Of a stretch of 64,000 nt of DNA, positions 56,901-61,172 are shown in pieces; the first letter of the stretch is position 1, and each line of letters begins with the position of its first letter. The DNA is from Nocardia albiluteola (GTDB lineage: Bacteria > Actinomycetota > Actinomycetes > Mycobacteriales > Mycobacteriaceae). The translations under genes were made by a program, and so were the position numbers. The stretch covers positions 62,001 through 126,000 of the forward strand of contig NZ_JAHKNI010000006.1 in the NCBI RefSeq assembly GCF_018860155.1. Direction: 5' to 3'. The notes below the pieces were generated by a model. It worked only from the letters and a program-made list of their open reading frames with translations. It was not told the origin of the DNA and did not search any database.

Positions 56901-57163
56901 AAACGCTCGAGCGCCTGACCGACGCCTACAACATGTCGATCCAGGCAGCCAGTGTGTGGCAACCTCAGACGTTGGACGGTGACGTGCTCTACTTCACCGC
57001 GACACGGGACAGGCGATCCGACGCCGCGGGTCACCGGGGCTGGGCGCCTCTGGTCCGCGGGCAGATTTCGAATGTCGACATCGATGCCGCGCATCTGGCT
57101 ATGACCGAACCGGGCGCGATGGCCCAGATCGCCGAGATCCTCAACGCACGACTGGACCGCTGA
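38951..57163 (+). CDS. Non-ribosomal peptide synthetase 2, complete five-module enzyme with thioesterase
   Basis: About 6070 residues. Numbering here is from the upstream ATG 38927; the ATG at 38951 is preferred because GGAGG sits 5 bases before it. After a Ser-rich leader (about 1-50) come: module 1 C (HH 186), A (659), T (Ser1043), E (HH 1227); module 2 C (1719), A (2194), T (Ser2580); module 3 C (2795), A (3275), T (Ser3656); module 4 C (3843), A (4337), T (Ser4724); module 5 C (4907), A (5381), T (Ser5769); then a type I thioesterase with GWSLGG Ser5907, Asp5934 and His6056. By-eye A codes are DAETVGEVT, DAAVAVHIW, DAFVAALIW, DAMFLGLFI and DMWALGLVA. The first, acidic pocket resembles lysine codes. 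The EntF/Mps1-like first C domain without a loader suggests an N-acylated pentapeptide with a D-residue first. No mbtH gene is in the window. Confidence 0.97.
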   Translation: MRQSKSGVDSRPDQSKSSNLESARLSVNGTYGNGSGKLSTSRLPPFDVRPLTAAQRGIWFAQHLSKSSPISVAQYVEIVGELNTELLVEACRTASREFGSGNLRLVEIDGEPRQFVDGAHGASVSAMDLRGHADPVATAHRLMVEDYSAPLDLLNDHLMTSIVFQVGSDHFLWYQRAHHIALDGFAAVTMLHRITDLYNAWVNNEEPAACAAQDLGDVVEQDLAYRDSERFDNDRQYWMEHLAGAPPVVSLADRVGKPTIHPALVSTPLPPGTAHLLDTVVLERSTSVTPIIVAAFGAYLARMTGSDEVLLSLPVSGRHSAVLRRSGGMVANVVPLRVQVAGHTVGELITAVQSELTSALRRQRYRQEDIFHDMGIARDETASFGPAVNIMMVENEVVLGKTTGRLNVLTSGPTADLFINIYPGAGRDSTHIDFQGNPTAYSAAELAGHHRRFLMFLREFLAGGAGFPVDKLPLLEGQERSALLPVRGPSGIETQLLPDILTESAHRNRDACAIASTGRSMTYGELDARSSQLARKLTALGCGPDTAVAIMLPRSIESVVATWAVAKCGAAFAHLSPEYPAKRIAHMIADSGAVVAITVETLRQRLPLTVHGVVLDDPATRRECERAADGPISDDDRIRPLRPSNVAYLTYTSGSTGLPKGVQVTHTGLANLIADRATTYGIDTTSRVSYALSPSFDASLEQFLTCFASGSALVVVPPDVTGGEPLTQLLADEHVTHLTLTPTMLATVDPNQTPELRAVVVGGDACAQHVIERWTQSLSMYNEYGPTEATVTAVGAMMRADRAHTVGGPIRGVSAMVLDRTLQPVPKGTAGELYLAGPGLARGYSHLSGETAARFVADPYGDTGERMYRTGDIARWTGGDSEMALELIGRSDFQVKIRGYRIEPSEIDATLTTHEDVDLSVTVPVQNNAGTTVLASYVVPVDGRRIDPLDLERFARESLPPHMVPAVLLTLDALPVNAFGKLDRHALPKPEFGTAPAGRPPATPREKVMAGLFAEVLGVPQAGAEDSFFALGGDSILSIRLVARAKALGLSFSTQDVFVHKTVARLAAMATAAGATPTLAELPGRGVGSMPLSPIVHAMLDRGHYDRFAQAALVQLPERVDRTGLVRALRSLLDRHDMLRAALRGDESVDPYVEVLDREAVDAHTVLVDVRLDRRDAAEVDRHLQAAADRLDPSNGVLIQAVWMQDDGSRPDLLWLVIHHLAVDAVSWRIILADLAKAWSQVSAGEEPDLGPITTSFRRWAHGLVEQAPSRRSTELDTWKDVLERGDQLLGSRRLEPNRDVAATAGRLQQRIPAAVAEAVLTTIPARFHCGANDPLLAALVLALGQWRRRRGMAATAELISLEGHGREEQAVPGADLGATVGWFTTRFPVRIDATNVDAADALAGGVSAGLAIMQVKEQLRAVPDNGIGYDMLRRLDPGGSAELAHLPEPQISFNYLGRVGAGELSGPWTPTTEFTALTATSDPAMALPAVLDINAIAEEGRDGLELNVTWEFAAQVLSGEEVGELAELLQKALEALAAHARSDTAEVFTPSDFPLVATSQDEVDRWVRDYPSMTDVWPLTALQSGLLFHTNYDNAGDDGYIVQAALTFAGQVDAERMRRAAQLLIDRHDSLRTAFVESADGPRQIVLRDAEVDWRQSSITEISEVGQRTDALARLAASAAAPFDPAHPPLVRFHLVRTGMDMFRLLVTNHHLVLDGWSMPVLIHELLSLYASDCDTAELASPRSYREYLQWLHAQDRDAATAAWREMLAGIDSPTRVTTGPDQALTAHAGEVELNLDAATTAAILDLGRSHEVTANTTLQVAWALLVAVLTGRSDVVFGNTVSHRPPELPDIERMVGLLVNTLPVRVRLQPDETVADLLARVQSEQAAMTRHQHVGLAELQRASGISGMFDTATVLESYPLDQDLLARSLHDAGLRLVDIDAHDATPYPLSLQVTPPSSRSGRPDDGGPGTFTVTLKYATDRFDSDDARTLLERFALLVTQIVADPARKVSTISSCRESERTELLSINGEEPVTKLVLREILWGTAERYPDAAALRCGATTWTYGELARRADAFARLLADRGACPESIVALALPRSAELVAAIWAAARTGAAFLPLDPGSPAARTAELLSDSRIGLGVTTGALAQHLPDTVDWLVLDAEQDLPPGAGVPASFDRLSVDNTAYMIYTSGSTGKPKAVHLSHRGLADLVAAQTDAFGVGPDSVVLQVASPGFDACVAELLLAHGHGACLAVAPSEVYAGTDLEEFIRTQQVSHAVITPSVLNTMTPSRIPSLTTLAVVGEATGPDTVNRWGPGRRLMNHYGPTEDTIWATGSDDLVPGEPVTIGGPIRGASAMVLDTWLRPVPVGVAGELYLGGPGLARGYVDRPSLTASRFVADPGSAHGERIYRTGDSVRWVRGRAGLALEYLGRCDQQVKIHGLRIEPEEIDAHVARHPDVASVATVAVQGPAGEPILVSYVVCAQGGAVDVAALSDDLALRLPRYMNPAVIVQLEQMPRTPTGKIDRKALQQRTFGPDVVGGRPPSTPMEQTVARLFAEVLRLDTVSADSNFFALGGDSIVSMRLVALARSAGLTLTPRDVFEGKTVATLAAMAGGDAAPVDIEEPVRLPAAERPSDSPLVALTPRDIDRLERQYTGLSEVWPLSPMQSGLHFHSTFAPDGGDNYTVQTVIGFSGAVDAERLRRAAQAVVDRHDILRAAFAETASGPCQVVLDHAEIAFQEIDLTVDGSQTPHDAESIAATDAARGFDLSAPPLIRFTLIRLDAGAFRLLVTNHHVILDGWSMPLLMRELLDYYGSPAHIDAAEPAPSYRDYLAWLGRQDSAVSKAAWAQAFSDVQAPTRVSRGAGATGSVSAAEVRAELTAGRFQELRRTAAEAAVTINTAVAAAWALNLRILTGETDVIFGSSVSGRPAELSQVDQTLGMFLNTIPTRVRLDPTATVRELLTDIQARHASMLDHHYVGLPEIHRSVGLPELFDTAITFQSFPVDRAALQQLVESVGLQVDELSGVDATPYPLSLVVEPMQVEHSETAVFEMAGLQITLRFHDREFDTASARRILDRFVELLGWIAANAAGRLGELSVAEQSGPSWPISSAAHAIPDSLDRILAQSVAVAPDAIAVRYETMVLTYRQLDERSTRLARVLLRHGARRGRVVASVLPRSPAATVTLWAVAKTGAAILPIDPTLPAERIEFLLSDSNTALGLTDTSTVMALPDDVDWLILDQEQTVGTLDSVPATPITDVERGEPIRRDQTAFVSYTSGSTGTPKGVLVSHRGLADLVAAQRRVLGADPTSVVLQVASPSFDASIFELLLAHGSGGRLIVAPADLFAGPALAELIGRERVSHAVMTPSALATIPHEGLHALRVLATAGEPVGPELVDRWASHRTMVNLYGPSESTIWATASEALTPGAAITIGRPVGAVAAVVLDTWLRPVPHGVTGELYLLGTGLADGYIARTGLTAARFVACPFGAPGQRMYRTGDVVRRTADGDMEFLGRNDFQVKVRGTRVEVGEIDAVLGARADVAYAVTVPREDGGPAVTLVSYVVPAPGTNLSSEELRAALAAALPAYMVPAAVMLLDEVPLTPNGKLDRGRLPEPVAVRREFRAPSPGLEELVARTFEQVLEVERVGVDDDFFELGGDSLSASLVVARIGAALDVRVPVRSVFEAPTVGKLAALAGSFGGEGRLPLLPGVRPDPVPLSLAQQRMWFLNRFEPDSAAYNIPVMLRLSGRLDTDALAAALADVMARHDVLRTIYPETSGEPRQVVLDEPAVLLRPMRVPADAIADAVSEFVRGGFDVTTQVPMRVALFDVGAERDSDTGQFLLVLVVHHIAGDGQSMGPLARDVMLAYAARLAGQAPEWEPLPVQYADFAWWQRQMLGAADDPASLMSEQLEFWRSTLAEAPDRLDLPADRPRPAVASLSGGRVPVRIDAGLHGRLLQLARSRGTSLFMVMHAALATLVGRLGVSDDVVIGTPIAGRGEPGLDDLVGMFVNTLALRTRVDAAEPFAELLMRTRETDLQAFEHADVPFERVVQELNPERSAARHPLFQVALAFENVSTVDVALPDVVISRTEVDTGASQFDLQLVLSDSSGDAGVAQGISGMMTYARDLFDEATAAQFVRRLVRVLEAVVENPAIAVGDIDWLEAPERSALTSRVGARPAEVPNRPELLPEVFAAAVRDNGDGIAVVSGAATLSYAQLDDRSSRLARLLIGRGAGPENPVLVAMARSMESVLVWWAVVKTGAAYVPVDPGYPAGRIAQMVSDSDAALGVTVSSARERVPGSVNWIVLDDPAVAAQIDASASGPIDDDERTRPLRASDIAYVVFTSGSTGVPKGVVNTHSGIADFVSGWRTGGELRHTSRVLHFASPSFDAALMEILIAVSGAGALVVAPAGIYGGGELAELLRDQRVTHAFMTPAALASVDPTGLDDLRMVLSGGDEVPSDLVQRWAGTDLAGDRKFRVLYGPTEATFIATATGALHAGDRVTIGAPLPGTQALVLDGRLQPVPVGVAGELYLAGPALARGYLRMVATNAARFVAHPFGEPGSRMYRTGDVVRWNADGVLEFLGRNDFQVKIRGYRVELGEIDAALRARADVAYTVTVPRRTEAGQVMLVAYVVLEAGASVSGEALRSALTKVLPSYLVPASVMILDEVPLSPSGKLDRAALPAPVVEAKRFRAPASPVEEIVAGVFSDVLGVDGPVGVDTDFFELGGNSLVATRVAARIGAALDATIPVSMIFEARTVARLAARAESHADTGRVALSAQPRPQRIPLSYAQQRMWFLNRLEPDSAAYSIPIVLRLSGELNLDALRAAIQDVLNRHEVLRTVYPYAEGAPSQVVLPVARALTPTTVIPVAESELAEAVSAFAATVFDVTVEIPVRVRLFELGPNDWVVAVVAHHICCDGSSLGPLARDMMTAYAARLLGEAPSWSLLPVQYADYAIWQRTVLGTEDDPRSLLHAQIDYWTRELADLPAMLELPTDRPRPPLQSYAGTTVPITVDAGLHAELQQVAQAHNTTLFMVFHAALAATLARLAGTDDVAIGTPYAGRGEPELDDLVGMFVNTLVLRTRLTPAMTFTQLLEHVRGTDLAAFGHADVPFERLVQELNPTRSHAHHPLFQVMLAFQNVARAQFDLPGLSASIVTADVDTALFDLQITVSDSYDSTGAPAGISGGVTYASDLFDTTTVTTIVDRLLRLLSALVTDPAQQVRDVDLLSVQERETVLAQWNSTDRTLPPGETLASLFAHSEQVHRDRPAVIFGEQSLTYAEFASRVYRLARWMISRGVGPESLVALRMRRSLDQVTAMYAVHAAGGGYLPVDPDLPADRIAYMLSTAAPALELSSLDGLELSGFDDAPVTDADRLAPLRPHNLAYVLFTSGSTGRPKGVAINHCSVVNQVRWLSAAYELTQADVVLQKSPATFDMSVWELFATLAVGARLVIARPDGHGDPAYLAETIAAQQVTITAFVPSMLAVLADAAPAQSLGSLRAILVGGEAFGAEMVAAVRRIMPEVELHNLYGPTEGTVAATAHRAADADSGSMPVGSPVWNTRAYVLDNRLHPVPPGVAGELYLAGAQLARGYQSRPGLTAERFIPDPYGEGHRLYRTGDVVRWRRTGELEYLGRTDLQVKLRGLRIELGEIEAVLAEHAGVARAIAVVHSSGTVDHLVGYLVPAAGATIDTAAVLAYAATKLPDYMVPSTVTVLDTVPLTVSGKLDRNRLPDPVLAVGEFREPSSWLEGEVARAFGTVLGVDRVGADDDFYALGGNSLMSVQVVTELKKELDYEIPIGWMLSDPCPADLARRIESGMHSGETADRIASGFDVLLPIRTTGQRPPLFCIHPALGLSWCYRTLDQYLSADRPIYGIQAPQVRGEIPGPTSVGEIAERYVEEIRTIQPHGPYHLLGWSLGGLLAHAIAVQLRAAGEQVALLALLDAEADGIDEAAVSAVTVGELISNLGPVMGIDFVRPDATAAEAAELINEHLGHSLGIDGETLERLTDAYNMSIQAASVWQPQTLDGDVLYFTATRDRRSDAAGHRGWAPLVRGQISNVDIDAAHLAMTEPGAMAQIAEILNARLDR

Positions 57164-57866
57164 CCGGAGGGACCGGTGCCCCGGCGTGGTTCCCTGCCGG
57201 GAGGGGCGCGGTCACACCCACTATCGTCCCGACCGACGCCCCGAGCGCCGCACCGAGCAGGGCGGCGGGGGCGGCAACGACGGCGACCCCGACGGCCGCG
57301 CCGAGCAGCGGGCCGACGACCACACCGGTCGGCAGGAACGGAATGCCGACGATACCGCCGGCAACGGCGCCGACCAGGGCGGCCGGTATCGCAAGCGGAA
57401 TAGAGAGCCCCGCCCCGATGCCCGCCCCGATCGCCGCGCCGACACCCGCGTCCACGACGGTGGCGGTGCATCTGGTGGGATCTGCCGGGATGTACAGGCA
57501 GATGGTCTGGACCGGATGCGTCAGACCCGGACTATCAGCCGGAATCGACTGGGGTATGACGACGGCGTGCGGACCCACTGTGCTCGGCGGCACAACCGGG
57601 AGCGCGATCGTTGGAAGCGCAATCGAAGGCACGATGTTCGGCAACGCCACCGGCGGCACGATACTCGGCAATCGCATCGCCAGCGGGCGGTCGCGTGGCG
57701 CGAGAATGCTCGGCGACGATAGCGGGGACGCTGGTGTCGGTGGCGCGGCCGGTGCGGCATCCACGGAGGATGCATTGGTTTGTCCGGTTCCGAGAACAAC
57801 CGCCAGCGGCAGCATGCTCGCAACCAACATCGAACTCGATATCCACCGATGACCAGTTTCCAACAT
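57141..57866 (-). CDS. Secreted or membrane-associated Pro-rich/Gly-zipper protein, unknown function
   Basis: A 241-residue protein of no recognised family. An N-terminal signal-like segment (SSMLVASMLPLAVVLG) is followed by a Pro-rich part with repeated IVP/ALP units (about 60-105: SIVPPVALP, NIVPSIALP, TIALPVVPP). A Cys pair region follows (ICLYIPADPTRC). The C-terminal half (about 135-225) is a long Gly/Ala-rich hydrophobic zone (GAAIGAGIGAGL, GAVAGGIVGIP, LLGAAVGVAV) like glycine-zipper membrane segments. The start at 57866 has AGGAGGCGGA directly upstream. Its 3' end overlaps the NRPS 2 stop region by 23 bases in convergent orientation. Confidence 0.75.
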   Translation of the reverse strand: MLETGHRWISSSMLVASMLPLAVVLGTGQTNASSVDAAPAAPPTPASPLSSPSILAPRDRPLAMRLPSIVPPVALPNIVPSIALPTIALPVVPPSTVGPHAVVIPQSIPADSPGLTHPVQTICLYIPADPTRCTATVVDAGVGAAIGAGIGAGLSIPLAIPAALVGAVAGGIVGIPFLPTGVVVGPLLGAAVGVAVVAAPAALLGAALGASVGTIVGVTAPLPAGNHAGAPVPPVSGPVVR

Positions 57867-58286
57867 TCCGCCTCCTGGACGCTACGTCTTCTTGTTCCTG
57901 GGTCCCGACCTCGAGTGTTTGTCGCAATTTCTGGTGCGGACAGTCTAGGCTCGGTCACGGCAACCCCGGCGGAGAACTGCGAGAACTGCTAGCTCGGCGT
58001 GTTTCTGGCCTATGGCGGCACGTCGGGTGGGCGCCGGTCGATCGAGAGCTATTGTCCGAGAGATGGATCAACGGCGCAGGTGGTCGCGTCACCAAGAAAA
58101 GGCTGAGTAACGGAAAGACTGCGCGCCGCAGCGAATTTGGTGCTTCATCACCGACACGCCTGCCGCTTCTGAGCACTCGGCCGATTTTTCGCTACTCTTG
58201 CCATTCGACAGCTACGTAGGGTTGTAGCTGAGTGGGGCTGTTCATGTGATTTCGCGCTGATGTGGATCCGCTTCGAAAGAGCAGGT
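57867..58286. promoter_or_regulatory. Divergent control region between the Gly-zipper protein and the porin
   Basis: About 420 bases with no recognisable gene. It should hold both promoters. CAGCTAC (58209-58215) and GTAGCTG (58224-58230) form a perfect 7-bp inverted repeat with an 8-base centre, 56 bases before the porin ATG. It could be an operator or a leader hairpin. Confidence 0.5.
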
Positions 58287-59690
58287 ATGCGACCTCCATT
58301 CGCCGTTATGGCGGCCGGCACGATCGCCGCCATCCTGGCCACAGTGACCCTGTGGTCCGGCGGCACCGAGCCGAGCCGGGCCCAACAGCCGCCGCCACCA
58401 CCACGGCGGGGCGGGGACGCATCCGGTGCGGGAATTCATTTGACGACAATGGTAGAAAATGTCAGAGCCGATCCCCCTGGTGACCGGACGCCGAACTACC
58501 TCATGACGTTCTCGCATGCCGCGCAGATGTCCGGTAACTTCTCGGTGAACGTGGGAGGTAAGGGGGTGACCTCCGGACAGGCCGTCGCGGGGTTCATCCT
58601 CGGCTGCGGGATCAGCGTGTCCGGCGGTGTCACTGTCGGCATCGATCCCAGTCAAGGACTGTCAGCCAGTATCTCGCCGTCGTTCACCCCACCCACTGTG
58701 TCGGTCAGCCCACCGAGCGACAGCGTCAGCGCGCCGAGTGCGGCTGTTGCGCCGAGTTCAGCTGCTGCGTCGAGTTCAGCTGCTGCGTCGAGTACGACTG
58801 TTGCGCCGACTACGGTCGCTGCGCGGACTACGGCTGTTGCGCCGAGTGCGGCTGCCGCGCCGAGTTCGGCTGTCGCGCCGAGTACGATTGCCGCGCCGAG
58901 TTCGGCTGTCGCGCCGAGTTCGGCTGTCGCGCCGAGTACGGCTGCCGCGCCGAGTACGGCTGCCGCGCCGAGTACGGCTGCCGCGCCGAGTACGGCTGCC
59001 GCGCCGAGTACGATTGCCGCGCCGAGTACGATTGCCGCGCCGAGTACGATTGCCGCGCCGAGTTCGGCTGTCGCGCCGAGTTCGGCTGTCGCGCCGAGTT
59101 CGGCTGTCGCGCCGAGTTCGGCTGTCGCGCCGAGTACGGCTGCCGCGCCGAGTACGGCTGCCGCGCCGAGTACGGCTGCCGCGCCGAGTACGGTCGCTGC
59201 GCCGAGTACGGCTGTCGCGCCGAGTATTACTCTCAGACCGGGAACGACCCTCAGATCGGGGACGACTGTCGCATCAGGAACGACCCTCCCACTGGGGACG
59301 ATTGTCGCACCGGGGCCGGTGATTCCGCAGAGTTCCGCCGCTAGCGCCCCCAGCGTGTCGATCACCCCGCCCAGCGCATCGATCAGCACGCCCAGCGCAT
59401 CGATCACCCCGCCCAGCTTTACGCTCGGGCCGAGCATCGGTGGGAGCTTGGGCGTGTCACAAGAGTTGGCGGGCACCTTGTCACCGGGCCAGGTCACCAC
59501 CGTTCAGACGGCGACGAGCACTCTGGACAACAACACCACGTTTCCGTACACCATCTCTTTCAACAACGCCCCATTGAACATCGCCCAGTGTGCGTCGCCG
59601 GTATCGGCTGTCCCCTTCGTCAGCGCAACGATAAGCACCACAGCGGGAACAGTGCAGACCACCGGCTACGGCCAACAGTTCACCTTCTGA
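58287..59690 (+). CDS. MspA-family porin-like protein with a long hexapeptide-repeat insertion
   Basis: A 467-residue exported protein. A signal segment (FAVMAAGTIAAILATVTLW) is followed by an MspA-like N-terminal part with KGVTSGQAVAGFILGCGI and SVSGGVTVGIDPSQGL. A Ser/Ala/Pro/Thr-rich region (about residues 138-350) interrupts the family. The C-terminal part returns to family sequence: GTLSPGQVTTVQTATSTLD, FPYTISFNNAPLNIAQC, TTGYGQQFTF. MspA porins form octameric channels in the mycolic-acid outer membrane. Here the insertion is about as long as the rest. The start at 58287 has AAGAGCAGG upstream and places the signal at the N terminus; ATG 58260 is the alternative. Confidence 0.82.
   Translation: MRPPFAVMAAGTIAAILATVTLWSGGTEPSRAQQPPPPPRRGGDASGAGIHLTTMVENVRADPPGDRTPNYLMTFSHAAQMSGNFSVNVGGKGVTSGQAVAGFILGCGISVSGGVTVGIDPSQGLSASISPSFTPPTVSVSPPSDSVSAPSAAVAPSSAAASSSAAASSTTVAPTTVAARTTAVAPSAAAAPSSAVAPSTIAAPSSAVAPSSAVAPSTAAAPSTAAAPSTAAAPSTAAAPSTIAAPSTIAAPSTIAAPSSAVAPSSAVAPSSAVAPSSAVAPSTAAAPSTAAAPSTAAAPSTVAAPSTAVAPSITLRPGTTLRSGTTVASGTTLPLGTIVAPGPVIPQSSAASAPSVSITPPSASISTPSASITPPSFTLGPSIGGSLGVSQELAGTLSPGQVTTVQTATSTLDNNTTFPYTISFNNAPLNIAQCASPVSAVPFVSATISTTAGTVQTTGYGQQFTF
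58737..59330 (+). repeat. In-frame 18-bp tandem repeat (hexapeptide) inside the porin gene
   Basis: Twenty-seven consecutive 18-bp units at 58737-59222 encode hexapeptides of the form S-x-x-x-A-P (mostly STAAAP, SSAVAP, STIAAP). Six diverged units with the same period follow to 59330 (for example GTTLRS, GTTVAS). Identical units occur in blocks, a sign of recent slippage or unequal exchange. Nearly all units keep the reading frame and have no stop. Confidence 0.92.
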
Positions 59691-59753
59691 ACCGTAGCCG
59701 TTTCGCCACGGTCCTCGGTATCGGTTACCCCACCAGCGGCTGAACCGCAGCAG

Positions 59754-59789
59754 GGCCTGAGGACGCCAGGCATACGGCGCCCTCAGGCC
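59754..59789. terminator. Bidirectional hairpin between the porin and the dehydrogenase operon
   Basis: GGCCTGAGG (59754-59762) pairs with CCTCAGGCC (59781-59789). An inner CGCC/GGCG stem (59764-59767 and 59776-59779) follows after one A/C mismatch. It lies between two convergent genes. Confidence 0.6.
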
Positions 59790-59879
59790 GAATCGCCACG
59801 GGCACAACCCGAAACGACTGGTAGCTGGTACCACCGCCGGCACAACACCACAGCCCGCCGGAGGTCCGTTCGACACCAG

Positions 59880-61160
59880 CTAGGTGACGATGCGCAGCGG
59901 GTGCTCGGCCAGATCCTTCAACTGCTGCAGGAACTTCGCTGCGATCGCGCCGTCGATGGCGCGGTGGTCGGCGGACAGGGTGACGCGCAGGATCTTGCGC
60001 GAGACGACCTCGCCGTCCTCGAGGCGGAGCTCGTCGCTCGCGCCGCCGACCGCCAGGATCGCCGATTCGGGCGGGTTGATCACCGCGGTGAACTGCTCGA
60101 TGCCGAACATGCCAAGGTTGGAGATGGTAAAGGTGCCGCCCTGCATCTCCTCGGCGCGCAGCTTGCGATCGCGGGCGCGCCCGGCCAGATCGCGGCTCTG
60201 CGCGGCGATCTCCGACACGCTCTTGCGGTCGGCGTCGCGGATCACCGGCACCAGCAGCCCGGCCGGGGTCGCCACCGCGATGCCGAGGTGAATTCCCTTG
60301 TGCTGCAGCAGCTTGTCACCGGCAAAGCTGACGTTGACCGCGGGGTCCGTGCGCAGCGTCGAGGCGACCGCCTTGACCAGCAGGTCGTTGACGCTGACCT
60401 TGCCCTTGCCGGCGGCCTCCAGCGTGGCATTGATCTGCACCCGGAAGGCGAGCAGCTCGGTGACATCGATCGCGCTGGTCAGATAGATGTGCGGGGCCTG
60501 CTGCTTGCTCTCGGTGAGGCGGGTGGCCGAGACCTGCTGAATCCGGGTCAGCGGGATCTCGTCGTACTCGCCCGAGGGGACGGCGGTGGGGGCCGGCGTC
60601 ACGGGGGGCGAGGCGGCCGGCGCGGTGGCCACCGGCGCGGATACCGCGGTGCGCGAGGCGGATTCGACGTCGTTGCGGGTGATCCGCCCGCCCGGGCCGG
60701 TGCCGGTGACGGTCGCGATGTCGACGCCGAGCTCGCGGGCGACCTTGCGCGCCAACGGCGACGACTTGCGGCGTTCGCCGGCGGCCGGCGCGGGGGCGGG
60801 CTCGGGAACCGATGCCGGGGCAGGAGTGCTGGGCGCGGGGGCGACGGCAGCGGCGGAATCCGCGGCGCCGCCGGTCGCGGCCGGATTCCCCACGGCCGGT
60901 GCGCTTGTGGCGCTCGCGGCCCCGCTGCCGTCCCCGACCAGTGCGATCGGCTCACCGATCGGCACCCGGGCTCCCGCGTCGGCGAGGATCTGTTCGAGCA
61001 CCCCGTCGTCGTAGGCCTCCAGCTCCATCAGCGCCTTGTCGGTCTCGATCTCGGCGATGACCTCGCCGCGCGCGACCGGATCGCCCACCTTCTTGAGCCA
61101 CGACGCGATGACGCCGTCCTCCATGGTGTCCGAGAGGCGGGGCATGGTGATTTCAGGCAT
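59880..61160 (-). CDS. pdhC: Dihydrolipoamide acyltransferase (E2) of a 2-oxoacid dehydrogenase complex
   Basis: A 426-residue E2 core subunit. One N-terminal lipoyl domain has Lys42 in EIETDKALMELE. A Pro/Ala-rich linker follows (about 80-130), then a peripheral-subunit-binding domain (SSPLARKVARELGVDI) and a C-terminal catalytic domain ending in the active-site DHRAIDGA. It transfers the acyl group from lipoate to CoA. A single lipoyl domain is typical of PDH/acetoin-type complexes with alpha-beta E1. It lies 12 bases after the E1-beta gene and is the last gene of the operon, before a hairpin. Confidence 0.92.
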   Translation of the reverse strand: MPEITMPRLSDTMEDGVIASWLKKVGDPVARGEVIAEIETDKALMELEAYDDGVLEQILADAGARVPIGEPIALVGDGSGAASATSAPAVGNPAATGGAADSAAAVAPAPSTPAPASVPEPAPAPAAGERRKSSPLARKVARELGVDIATVTGTGPGGRITRNDVESASRTAVSAPVATAPAASPPVTPAPTAVPSGEYDEIPLTRIQQVSATRLTESKQQAPHIYLTSAIDVTELLAFRVQINATLEAAGKGKVSVNDLLVKAVASTLRTDPAVNVSFAGDKLLQHKGIHLGIAVATPAGLLVPVIRDADRKSVSEIAAQSRDLAGRARDRKLRAEEMQGGTFTISNLGMFGIEQFTAVINPPESAILAVGGASDELRLEDGEVVSRKILRVTLSADHRAIDGAIAAKFLQQLKDLAEHPLRIVT

Positions 61161-61172
61161 GAGTCTCTCCTC

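Noticed and set aside
58627..59322. Arg/Val/Leu-rich open frame through the porin repeat
   Set aside because: It is the alternate frame of the same 18-bp repeat; the porin frame has a signal segment and conserved ends.
58737..59330. CRISPR array
   Set aside because: The 18-bp units are contiguous with no spacers and encode an in-frame peptide repeat.
58652..59500. Minus-strand Gly/Ala/Leu repeat frame over the porin gene
   Set aside because: An antisense shadow of the repeat, without its own start signals or family match.
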